This document shows positions 1 through 8,700 of a stretch of 12,033 nt of DNA, one piece after another. This stretch comes from Candidatus Aminicenantota bacterium (GTDB lineage Bacteria; Acidobacteriota; Aminicenantia; UBA2199): positions 1,615 to 13,647 of the forward strand of contig JAHELQ010000051.1 of assembly GCA_024644125.1 (NCBI GenBank), written 5' to 3'. Every line of letters begins with the position of its first letter. The first letter of the stretch is position 1. The notes beneath the pieces were generated by a model. That model searched no databases and was not told the origin of the DNA. It was given only the letters and a program-made list of their open reading frames with translations. The translations under genes and the position numbers were made by a program.

Positions 1-3000
1 TGGCTGGAACGGATGCGGGGTGAGCTGCCGTTGCTGGCATTGCCTTGCGATTTCCCCCGTCCGGCGTTTCAAAGCTTTTCCGGCGATTCGCTAGTGGTTC
101 CGTTGGACCAGGACGTGTCAGACCGGTTGTTCCGGTTGGCTTCCCAAGAGAACGCCACCTTCTTCATGTTGCTGCTGGCGGTGTTTTCCGTGTTTTTGGC
201 CAGGCTTTGCCGTCAGGAGGATATCGTGATCGGAACGCCTGTTTCCGGCAGGGTGAGCAATGATTTGGAGCGGATTGTGGGGGTATTTATCAACACTCTG
301 CCCATCCGGGTGTTTCCTGCCGGAAACCGGACATTCACGGATTTTTTCAAGGAGATCAGACTATCGGTAATGGGGGCGTTGGACAATCAGTTGTATCCCT
401 TCGAGGATTTGGTGGAGCGGTTGGCGCTGCAGCGGGATATGAGCCGCAATCCTCTGTTGGACGTGATGTTCTCGTTACAGGAGGTGGACAACAAGGACGG
501 CGATCAGTGGCTGCGGGATTGGCGGCAGAACAACTACCATCACAAAATTTCCAAATTCGATTTGACGCTGGATGTCTATGCCGCGGATCGGCTCAATTTG
601 GTGTTCGAATACGCGGACGATCTGTTCAAACGGTCCACCATTGAGCGGTTCGGCGGTTATATCCATGAGTTGGTCCAATCCATTCTGCAGGAGCCGCGAG
701 CCTTGATACGGAATTTGGACATCGTGCCGGAGACGGAGAAGGAGACTCTACTTTTTGGTTTTAACCATACAAAGGCTGGCTCTGTCCCCCCCGAAACAGT
801 GGACTGGTTTGTGCACGAGGCCTTTGCCCGGCAGGCGGGAAAACATTCTTGCTCCATCGCTAGCTTTAGCCGCCATCATTACGTGTCATACGGTTTTTTG
901 AATGAAATGTCCAACCGGGTGGCCCGCCGCTTGCTGGAGTTGGGCGTCGGGGGCGACATGGTGGTGGGGGTGATGGCCGATCCCTCCATCGAGTTGATGG
1001 CGTCCATTTTGGGGATCTTGAAGGCCGGCGGGGCCTATTTGCCCATGGATCCCAACTACCCCCGGGAGAGGGTGAACTATATGGCAGAGGATAGTTCCAT
1101 CCGTTGGCTGTTGACGGACCGGAGGGATCAACAATCATTGTCCGCCGGAATGAAATATTTCCTCATAAAGGACATTGTCAAGGGCAACGGTTCAGTCGCC
1201 GCTGTGGACACCGTCGTCAAGCCCCACCATCTGGCGTACGTCATCTTCACCTCCGGCTCCGAAGGGCGGCCCAGGGGTATTGGCATCGAACACCGTTCCT
1301 TCGCCGATTTTGTCGATTGGGCTATCGAGATCTTTGGGCATAAGACGGGATTTCGCTCGTTGGTTTCCAATTCCATCGCCTTCGACGGTTCCGTCCAGCA
1401 GATATTCCCGCCGTTGGCCACCGGTGGGATCTTGTATTTCATACAACGGGAAACCCGGCTCGAACCGGATCGTTATCTGGACTTTTTGCAAAAACACAAG
1501 ATCAACAATATCGACGAGGTTCCTGTGATGATGAACGGATTGTGCGAAACGGGCCCAATTGGGGAAACCGGAGATTGGCTGCCGCATTTGACTCATTTGT
1601 GCCTGGGGAGCGAATACGTTCCTATCGAGACGGTGCGCAATTGCCGCCGCAAATTGAACCAGCAGGGGCATATCATAAACGCCTACGGCCCCGCCGAGGT
1701 GTCGGTGGAAACCACCTATTATTATTTCGACGGCCGGGACACGGACGAGCGGTCCTTGATCGGCCGTCCCAGACAGGGCTTGCGGATTTATATCGTGGAC
1801 AGCTACAACCAAATCGCCCCCATGGGCGTCACAGGGGAAATTTGTATTTCCGGAGTCGGTCTGGCCCGAGGGTATATGAACCGGCCGGAATTGACGCGGG
1901 CGAAATTTTGCCCCAATCCGCATAGCGGCGTTTCCGGCGATCTGATGTATCGCTCCGGCGATTTGGGGCGGTGGTTGCCGGACGGCAATATCGACTATTT
2001 GGGACGCATCGACCAACAGGTGAAAATCAGAGGGATCCGCATCGAATTGGAAGAGCTGGAATTCTTGCTGAAACGACATGACGCGGTGCGGGACGCCGTA
2101 GTGGTGAGCCTTGGGAAAATCAAGGACCAACAGGGCAGTGTTCGCGATGCGGACACGTATCTATGCGCCTATGTGGTGGCGCGGCCATTGGAGAGCAATG
2201 ATGCGCAGTTGTCCGCAGGGTTGAGGGAGTATCTGTCCGGGAAATTGCCCGCCGGCATGATTCCTTCGTTTTTTGTGAAAGTGGAACAATTGCCCCTCAG
2301 CCCCAACGGTAAGGTCGACCGGCAGGCGTTGCCGCTGCCGGAGTTGAACGGCGGCTCGGCGACGCAAGCGCCGCGGGATTTGGTGGAGGAGAAATTGATT
2401 GAATTGTGGGCCCGGGTGTTGGGGATCGACGCCGCCAGCATCGGAGTGGAGGCGGATTTCTTTCTGCTGGGCGGCCATTCGTTGAAGGCCACCATCCTGG
2501 TGAATATGGCGCGCAAGGAATTCAATGTCCATTGCCCGTTGGCGGAATTGTTCAGCCGGCCGGTGATTGCGGAATTCGCTTCTTATATCCGCGGGGCCAG
2601 ACGTCTGATATACGACAATATCCAACCGGTGGAGAAACGGGAATGGTATCCTCAATCCTCCGCTCAAAAACGGTTGTTTTTCCTGGATCAATACGAATCC
2701 ATTGGAACCGCCTACAACATGCCGGAAATTTTGAAAATAAATGGAGTTATCGATCCCGAACGATTCGAAGGGGCGGTGAAACAACTGATTGGGCGGCATG
2801 AGGTGTTGCGGGCCTCGTTTCTATTCGCCCACAACGAACCGGTTCAGATTGTCCATCCCTTCGTGGATTTCCAACTGGAACGGATCTCCTTGACGGATGA
2901 AACTCCCGCAGACGTGATCCGGGCCTTCACCCGCCCCTTTGATTTGAGCCGGGCTCCATTATTGCGGGTGGGCATCGCTTCCAGAGGGGAAGATGAGCAT

Positions 3001-3990
3001 TACTTGCTTTACGATATTCACCATATCGTCAGCGACGGCACGTCCATGGAAATTTTGATCGAAGACTGCTCCGGATTCTATAATGGCGCGGACTTGCCAC
3101 CTCTGGCCATTCATTACAAAGAGTTCGCTGTTTGGCAAAACCAACTGGCCAGTTCTGGGGCCATTCGCAAACAACAGGATTATTGGCGGACGGTGTTTCC
3201 CCAGCATCAAGAATTGCCCCGGTTGTCCCTCAAGACCGATTTTCCCCGCACATCCCAATTCATTTTTGAGGGCGATCAGTACGTCTTTTCCATCGGCGAC
3301 GACACCGCTGGCAGTTTCCGGGCCCTGGGGGCGCGGGAGGGAGCCACGCTCTATATGAACTTGTTGGCGGTGTTCAATGTGTTGTTGTTCAAATATACAG
3401 GGCAATCGGATATTGTGGTGGGCGGCGCCACCTCCGGGCGGCAGCACAGCGATTTTCAAAAGGTGATCGGATTTTTCATCAATTCATTGCCGATGCGCAA
3501 TTATCCCGATGCCTGGAAAACCTACGCGGAGTTTCTCAGAGAGGTGAAGCGCAATTCATTGAACGCGTTTGAGAACCAGGATCTACAATTCGAGGAATTA
3601 GTGAGCCTCCTGAACATCCCCCGCGATGCCTCCCGCAATCCGTTGTTCGACGTGTTGTTCGTGTTGCAAAACTTCGAGCGGGGCCAGGCGGCGGAGGGGG
3701 GCATGAAGGATGTCAGTTTCTCTTTCGTGCCCAACAACGCCACCACCGCCAAATTTGACATTCAATTGGTGGCCATGGAGTTGGGAGGAGAAATCCGGTT
3801 GGCTATCGAATATTCAACAAAATTATTTCACCGTTCCACTATCTCCGCCATGGCGGGGCATTTCCTGGAAATTGTGGAGCAAGTGGCGAAACACCCGGAG
3901 ATCCTCTTGAAAGATATTTTTCTGGGGTATGTGTTACAAGATGCGGCTGTTCCGGCCCAATTTGAGGATGCCGGCGATTTCGCCCTTTAA
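1..3990 (+). CDS. NRPS subunit 1, 5'-truncated: [C]-A-T-C
   Basis: The reading frame is open from base 1 and the first residues (WLERMRGELPLL) lie inside a condensation domain, so the true start is upstream; the ATG at 13 is internal. Numbering codon 1 as residue 1: C-terminal part of a C domain (1-245, with GVFINTLPIR); adenylation domain (about 260-780; A2 LKAGGAYLPMDP, A3 from T417, A5 AYGPAE at 561-566, A10 lysine K771); carrier domain (790-865; GGHSLKA, phosphopantetheine Ser827); complete C domain (880-1310) with C1 SSAQKRL at 886 and catalytic HHIVSDG at 1007-1013. It activates one amino acid, loads it on the carrier and condenses it with the upstream chain. The final C domain has no A domain after it, so it should act with the carrier of the next subunit. 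Specificity residues by manual alignment to GrsA read D462 G463 Q466 D505 C534 G536 A561 V569 E570 K771, which matches no code I know but is nearest to Gln/Glu-type codes. The protein ends in the acidic tail EDAGDFAL. Confidence 0.95.
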   Translation, partial: WLERMRGELPLLALPCDFPRPAFQSFSGDSLVVPLDQDVSDRLFRLASQENATFFMLLLAVFSVFLARLCRQEDIVIGTPVSGRVSNDLERIVGVFINTLPIRVFPAGNRTFTDFFKEIRLSVMGALDNQLYPFEDLVERLALQRDMSRNPLLDVMFSLQEVDNKDGDQWLRDWRQNNYHHKISKFDLTLDVYAADRLNLVFEYADDLFKRSTIERFGGYIHELVQSILQEPRALIRNLDIVPETEKETLLFGFNHTKAGSVPPETVDWFVHEAFARQAGKHSCSIASFSRHHYVSYGFLNEMSNRVARRLLELGVGGDMVVGVMADPSIELMASILGILKAGGAYLPMDPNYPRERVNYMAEDSSIRWLLTDRRDQQSLSAGMKYFLIKDIVKGNGSVAAVDTVVKPHHLAYVIFTSGSEGRPRGIGIEHRSFADFVDWAIEIFGHKTGFRSLVSNSIAFDGSVQQIFPPLATGGILYFIQRETRLEPDRYLDFLQKHKINNIDEVPVMMNGLCETGPIGETGDWLPHLTHLCLGSEYVPIETVRNCRRKLNQQGHIINAYGPAEVSVETTYYYFDGRDTDERSLIGRPRQGLRIYIVDSYNQIAPMGVTGEICISGVGLARGYMNRPELTRAKFCPNPHSGVSGDLMYRSGDLGRWLPDGNIDYLGRIDQQVKIRGIRIELEELEFLLKRHDAVRDAVVVSLGKIKDQQGSVRDADTYLCAYVVARPLESNDAQLSAGLREYLSGKLPAGMIPSFFVKVEQLPLSPNGKVDRQALPLPELNGGSATQAPRDLVEEKLIELWARVLGIDAASIGVEADFFLLGGHSLKATILVNMARKEFNVHCPLAELFSRPVIAEFASYIRGARRLIYDNIQPVEKREWYPQSSAQKRLFFLDQYESIGTAYNMPEILKINGVIDPERFEGAVKQLIGRHEVLRASFLFAHNEPVQIVHPFVDFQLERISLTDETPADVIRAFTRPFDLSRAPLLRVGIASRGEDEHYLLYDIHHIVSDGTSMEILIEDCSGFYNGADLPPLAIHYKEFAVWQNQLASSGAIRKQQDYWRTVFPQHQELPRLSLKTDFPRTSQFIFEGDQYVFSIGDDTAGSFRALGAREGATLYMNLLAVFNVLLFKYTGQSDIVVGGATSGRQHSDFQKVIGFFINSLPMRNYPDAWKTYAEFLREVKRNSLNAFENQDLQFEELVSLLNIPRDASRNPLFDVLFVLQNFERGQAAEGGMKDVSFSFVPNNATTAKFDIQLVAMELGGEIRLAIEYSTKLFHRSTISAMAGHFLEIVEQVAKHPEILLKDIFLGYVLQDAAVPAQFEDAGDFAL

Positions 3991-3999
3991 ATCGAATTC

Positions 4000-4003
4000 G
4001 AGG
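4000..4003 (+). promoter_or_regulatory. Ribosome binding site of the radical SAM gene
   Basis: GAGG lies 8 nt before the ATG at 4012 and just after the stop of NRPS 1. It is a modest site, but it supports this start and translation coupled within an operon. Confidence 0.5.
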
Positions 4004-4011
4004 CTTAGAAA

Positions 4012-5700
4012 ATGATAAACCACAACAAATTGTTATTGATTTTACTACCGTTTTGGGATCCGCTGATTCCCCCGTTGGGGCTGGCATGCTTGAAAGGGGA
4101 GCTGGTGGAAAAAGGCCACAAGGTCACGATTGTGGACGCCAATGTGGAGAAATGTTTCCGCGATATCTACGACTATTATTTTCAGCAAATCGAGGCGTTT
4201 CTACCTAGAGGCAAAGGCGGCCATATGCTGAACGTCGGCATGGAGCTGTTGCAAAACCATTTGATGGCCCATTGGCGTAAGGAAAACCACGACGATTATA
4301 TCCGCCTGGTGCGGATCATGTTCGCCAAGACCTTCGGATTCGAACTGTCCCTCTCGCAAGCGGAGACGTTGAACCATATAATCGGGCAATTCTTCGTCAA
4401 TCTGGAGGAATACATGAACCGGCAATTGTCCCAACACAAACCGGCGATTCTCGGCTTTTCGGTGTATGGCGGAACATTGCCCGCGTCGCTTTGCGCCGCC
4501 GCCCTGGCGCGGCAATGGGATCCGGACATCGAGCTTCTCGTGGGCGGTGGTGTGTTCGCCGAACAATTGGCCCCCGGTTCCGGTAACATGGACCGCTTCC
4601 TGGAGGAAACCCGCCATCTGATCGACCATGTGTTTATCGGCGAAGGGGAATTGTTGTTGATGAAATACTTGAATGGGGAATTGGACCGGGAGCGGCGGGT
4701 TTATTCCATTGCGGATATCGGTGATGACACCCTGGATTTGGCGTCCGCAGTGTTGCCGGATTTCAGTGATCTGGAACTGAGCCATTACCCGGCCCTATCG
4801 TCCTATTCGTCCCGCAGTTGCCCGTTTCGTTGCGCTTTTTGCTCCGAAACCGTGCAATGGGGCAAGTTCCGGAAGAAGGATGTGTCCCGGGTCGTAGACG
4901 AATTGCGGCGGCTCTACCGCCTGCACGGCCGCCAATTGTTCTTGATGGGGGATTCATTGATGAACCATATCGTCTCGCCGCTGGCGCTGGCGCTGGTGGA
5001 ATCGGATGTGGCCATGTATTGGGACGGCTATTTGAGAATCAGCCCTGAGGCGGCCCAGCGGGAGAACACTTTTTTGTGGCGCAAGGGCGGGTTCTACCGG
5101 GCCCGGCTGGGAATCGAGAGCGGTTCGCAACGGTTGTTGGACGCTATGGGCAAAAAGATCACCTTGCAGCAGATAAAGGATGCCGTCGTGGCGTTGGCGG
5201 AGGCGGGGATCAAGACCACCACCATGTGGATTATTGGCTATCCTGGGGAGACGGAGGAAGATTTCCAGCAGACATTGAAATTGTTAGAAGAGATGAAGGA
5301 CGACGTGTATCAAGCCGATTGCAATATCTTCCGCTATTTTGTGGAGGTACAGGCCAATTCCCCAGACTGGGCCCAGGACAACGAATTATTGTATCCCTCC
5401 TGGGCCGGCGACATGCTGCTGGTGGACACATTCGTGGTGAAGGGAGTTCCCTCGCGGGAGGAGACCATTGCGCGCCTTGATCGCTTCATGCAGCATTGCG
5501 CCGCATTGGGGATTCCCAATCCCTATACCATGCGGCAATTGCACCAGGCGGATCTCAGATGGTGCAACCTTCATGTGAACGCTGTCCCATCGCTCCTGGA
5601 TTTGGTGGACGGCGGCGGTTATATCAATGAATGCAGGAATGTGGAATTGAGCGAACTGGCGGGAAACACCCTGGATGACGAAGGGGATTTTTGCCTCTAA
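4012..5700 (+). CDS. B12-binding-type radical SAM enzyme
   Basis: A 562-residue tailoring enzyme encoded between two NRPS genes, 21 nt after the first. The N-terminal 220 residues look like a cobalamin-binding Rossmann domain: LLPFWDPLIPPLGLACLKGE near the start, GHKVTIVDAN, LGFSVYGG, VGGGVF and FIGEGE. The radical SAM core follows, with the cluster-binding motif CPFRCAFC (C270, C274, C277; CX3CX2C), then GIESGSQRLLDAMG and IIGYPGETEEDF, both typical of this superfamily. About 100 residues follow the core. Family knowledge: B12-dependent radical SAM enzymes often methylate unactivated carbon or phosphorus, but some do ring contractions, cyclisations or other chemistry, so the reaction here is open. 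Its place in the operon suggests it modifies the peptide or an amino-acid building block. The tail DDEGDFCL resembles the C-terminus of the preceding NRPS. The start ATG has GAGG at 4000-4003, spaced 8 nt. The superfamily call is secure and the substrate is unknown. Confidence 0.93.
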   Translation: MINHNKLLLILLPFWDPLIPPLGLACLKGELVEKGHKVTIVDANVEKCFRDIYDYYFQQIEAFLPRGKGGHMLNVGMELLQNHLMAHWRKENHDDYIRLVRIMFAKTFGFELSLSQAETLNHIIGQFFVNLEEYMNRQLSQHKPAILGFSVYGGTLPASLCAAALARQWDPDIELLVGGGVFAEQLAPGSGNMDRFLEETRHLIDHVFIGEGELLLMKYLNGELDRERRVYSIADIGDDTLDLASAVLPDFSDLELSHYPALSSYSSRSCPFRCAFCSETVQWGKFRKKDVSRVVDELRRLYRLHGRQLFLMGDSLMNHIVSPLALALVESDVAMYWDGYLRISPEAAQRENTFLWRKGGFYRARLGIESGSQRLLDAMGKKITLQQIKDAVVALAEAGIKTTTMWIIGYPGETEEDFQQTLKLLEEMKDDVYQADCNIFRYFVEVQANSPDWAQDNELLYPSWAGDMLLVDTFVVKGVPSREETIARLDRFMQHCAALGIPNPYTMRQLHQADLRWCNLHVNAVPSLLDLVDGGGYINECRNVELSELAGNTLDDEGDFCL

Positions 5701-5713
5701 TCAAGAATGGAAT

Positions 5714-5718
5714 AAGGA
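5714..5718 (+). promoter_or_regulatory. Ribosome binding site deciding the NRPS 2 start
   Basis: AAGGA lies 6 nt before ATG 5725 but directly touches ATG 5719. The spacing favours 5725, giving MAQKQDW as the N-terminus instead of MNMAQKQDW. Confidence 0.6.
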
Positions 5719-5724
5719 ATGAAC

Positions 5725-8700
5725 ATGGCTCAAAAACAAGATTGGATCAATCAGGCGGCTGCGGTTGACAGGAAAGACAAAGAGAGGAAATATTGGTTGG
5801 CGGCGCTGATGGATTTCGGGGGGCGGGTGTCGTTCCCTTATGATATCAACGGCGGAGTCTTCACGGAGGAGGCGGAGCTGGAAACTCATAGTTTTTTCTG
5901 GGAAGGCCGGTTGCGAGATACATTGCTCAAGATATCGAACAATTCCGACGCCCGTTTGCATATGATTCTAGTGGCGGCGGTTTCGGCTCTGCTAGCCAGA
6001 TATTCAGGGCGGGACGACATTGTAGTGGGTACGCCCATCTACACTCAGAACGGGCATTCTAAATTCGTCAACACCATGCTGGCGTTACGCCATCGACTGG
6101 ACGAAACCGTAACCTTCCGCGGTTTGCTGGGGTTGGCCAGGAAGACATTGCACGAGGCTGTGGAACATCAGAATTATCCATTGGCCATGCTACCCAATCA
6201 ATTGAAATTGGAAGAGGAGGGTGAGGGTTTTCCCCTCTTCGATGTGACAGTCATGTTGGCCAATGTGCAGCCTAAAGCGTATCGCGATGGATTCAACGCC
6301 TCGATCCATTTTACCTTTACCCGCGCCGGCGACAGGATCGACGGAGAGTTGGAGTTCGACTCCCGTCGCTACAAGCCGGACACGGTGCGGCGGATGCTGG
6401 ACCATTTGGGCAACTTGATCCTCTGGGCCGCCGGCAACGCCGATGAGCCGATGGCCCACGCCGCCATATTGTCTCAGGAGGAAATAGATTTTCAATTGCG
6501 GCGATTCAACGATTCCCAAAAAACAGAGCCGCGGTTGAGACCAGTGCATTATTTGTTTGAAGAGCAAGTGGATCGGAATCCCCAACACATTGCCCTGCGC
6601 TCGCTGGGGGACAATACGGATAAAAATCTTAGCTACCGGGAGCTGGATAGGGACGCCAACCGCCTGGCCCACTACCTGATCCGGCATGGCCAGGTGAAGC
6701 GGGATGTCCCGGTGGGTATCCTATTGGACAACAGTTCCAATCTGGTGATGGCGATTCTGGCCATTCTAAAAGCCGGCGGGGCGTATGTGCCTCTGGATCC
6801 CAATTTTCCTGAGAACCGGTTGCAACATATTGTCAGGGATTCGGGGCTGGGCACCGTTATCTCCGAAAAAAAATACATCCGCCTATTGAACCGGTTGCAA
6901 TGGGAATGTTCCGTTTTGAAGACCTACTTGTGCCTGGACACGCGCAATGTGTCGGTGGAGGTGGAGGCCGAGGAAAACAGTCTGATGGACAAGGATCTGT
7001 GGGAACACGTGAACGACCAGGCGGATGACGATATCGACGCTGGCGGCTGGGTCAGCAGCTATACCAGCGAGCCCTTCAGCCCCCAGGAAATGAAAGAGTA
7101 TAGCGACAATATCTGGAACAAACTCCAACCGCTGCTGGGTCCCTCCACGCGTGTGTTGGAAATCGGTTGCGCCTCCGGCTTGTCAATGTATCGAATCGCG
7201 CCTCATGTGGCCCTCTATTACGGCACGGATCTGGCGGAGGGTGCAATCCGCAGAAATCGCAGAAAAGTGAAGGACAATGGTTTCCGAAACATCAAATTGG
7301 CCTGCGTGCCGGCCCACGACATCGACCGGTTGGATGAAAACGGGTTTGATCTCATCATCCTGAACAGCGTCATCCAATGTTTCCACGGGCATAATTATTT
7401 GCGCGATATTATTCGCAAAGCCGCCTCTCTCTTGAAGGACAAAGGATATTTATTTGTCGGCGATGTGATGGACCAGGACCGGAAACGGGATTTGATCCGG
7501 GATATGGTGGAATTCAACCGGCGGGAAAACGGCAAGAACCGGCGGGCCAAAACCGATTGGTCCAGCGAGTTGTTCGTGTCCCGGTCATTTTTCCGGGATC
7601 TGCCGCATGAGATGCCCTGGAGCGGCCGGGTGGAATGCAGTCGCAAGGACTACACCATCGAGAACGAGCTGACGAAATTCCGCTACGATGTTCTGCTCAC
7701 TATCGATAGGTCCGGGGCTGGAATAGATGGTTCGAACAAAGTGCAAAAGAGCAAATATCAACACGATCTCACCGCTGTCGAACCGCTGCCGGACTTGCGG
7801 CCGGAAGTGGGAGTGACGCCGGACTTCATGGCCTACATCTTGTTCACCTCCGGCTCCACCGGCAAACCCAAGGGGGTTGTGGTGGATCATGGTGGATTGT
7901 CCAACTATCTGCAATGGGCGGCTGCCCGTTATTTGAATGGCGACCGGCGTTTGTTCGCGTTGCACACCTCAGTATCCTTCGATTTGACCGTCACCTCTTT
8001 GTTCACCCCCCTGATCCACGGAAAAACAGTGGGGATCTACGTCAACCGCCAAAAGGGATTGGCTCTGGACCAAATCATCGACGATCACGAGGCGGATGTG
8101 GTCAAATTGACCCCTTCACACCTGAAGATGCTGCGCCATAAAGTGTTGGACGGAGGCAACGGAGCTGTGAAGTGTTTTGTTGTGGGGGGCGAGCAATTGG
8201 ATGTTTCTCTGGCGGCGGACATTTACCGTAAATTTGACCAAAAAGTCGCGATATTCAATGAATACGGCCCAACCGAAGCGATTGTCGGCTGTATGATTCA
8301 CCAATTCGATCCCCAATCCGACACAGGGCTGGCTGTTCCCATCGGAACGCCCATCGAGAACGCTGCCGTGTATATTCTGGACAGGCATCTAGCTCCCGTC
8401 CCTTGCGGCGTGACTGGAGAACTCTATGTAGCTGGCTCTGGGTTGGCCAGGGGCTATTTGAACGCTCCGGAATTGACCGCCGACCAATTTATCCGCAATC
8501 CTTTCACGCCGGGGGGATTGATGTATTGTACCGGCGATTTGGCCCGGTTTCTGCCGGAGGGAATCATCGAGTTTATAGGCCGTAGAGACCAACAAGTCAA
8601 GATCCGGGGGCATCGCATCGAGTTGGACGAGGTGCGGCACAAGATTTTCCAATATCGGGAACTACCGGAACGGAATATGGCCTTCGCCGCTGGGGCCCCG

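Noticed and set aside
13..15. ATG at 13 as the true start of NRPS 1
   Set aside because: The frame is open upstream to base 1 with residues that fit the middle of a C domain, so the start lies before the window.
1192..2130. Long open frame of 312 codons on the minus strand
   Set aside because: It lies wholly antisense to the adenylation domain of NRPS 1, whose motifs are all conserved. It shows no recognisable domain and is a by-product of the codon usage of the sense gene.
2640..3930. Possibility that the last domain of NRPS 1 is an epimerisation domain
   Set aside because: It has C1 SSAQKRL, RHEVLRASF, HHIVSDG and IGFFINSLPMR, the pattern of a condensing C domain, and no epimerase-type motif was seen.
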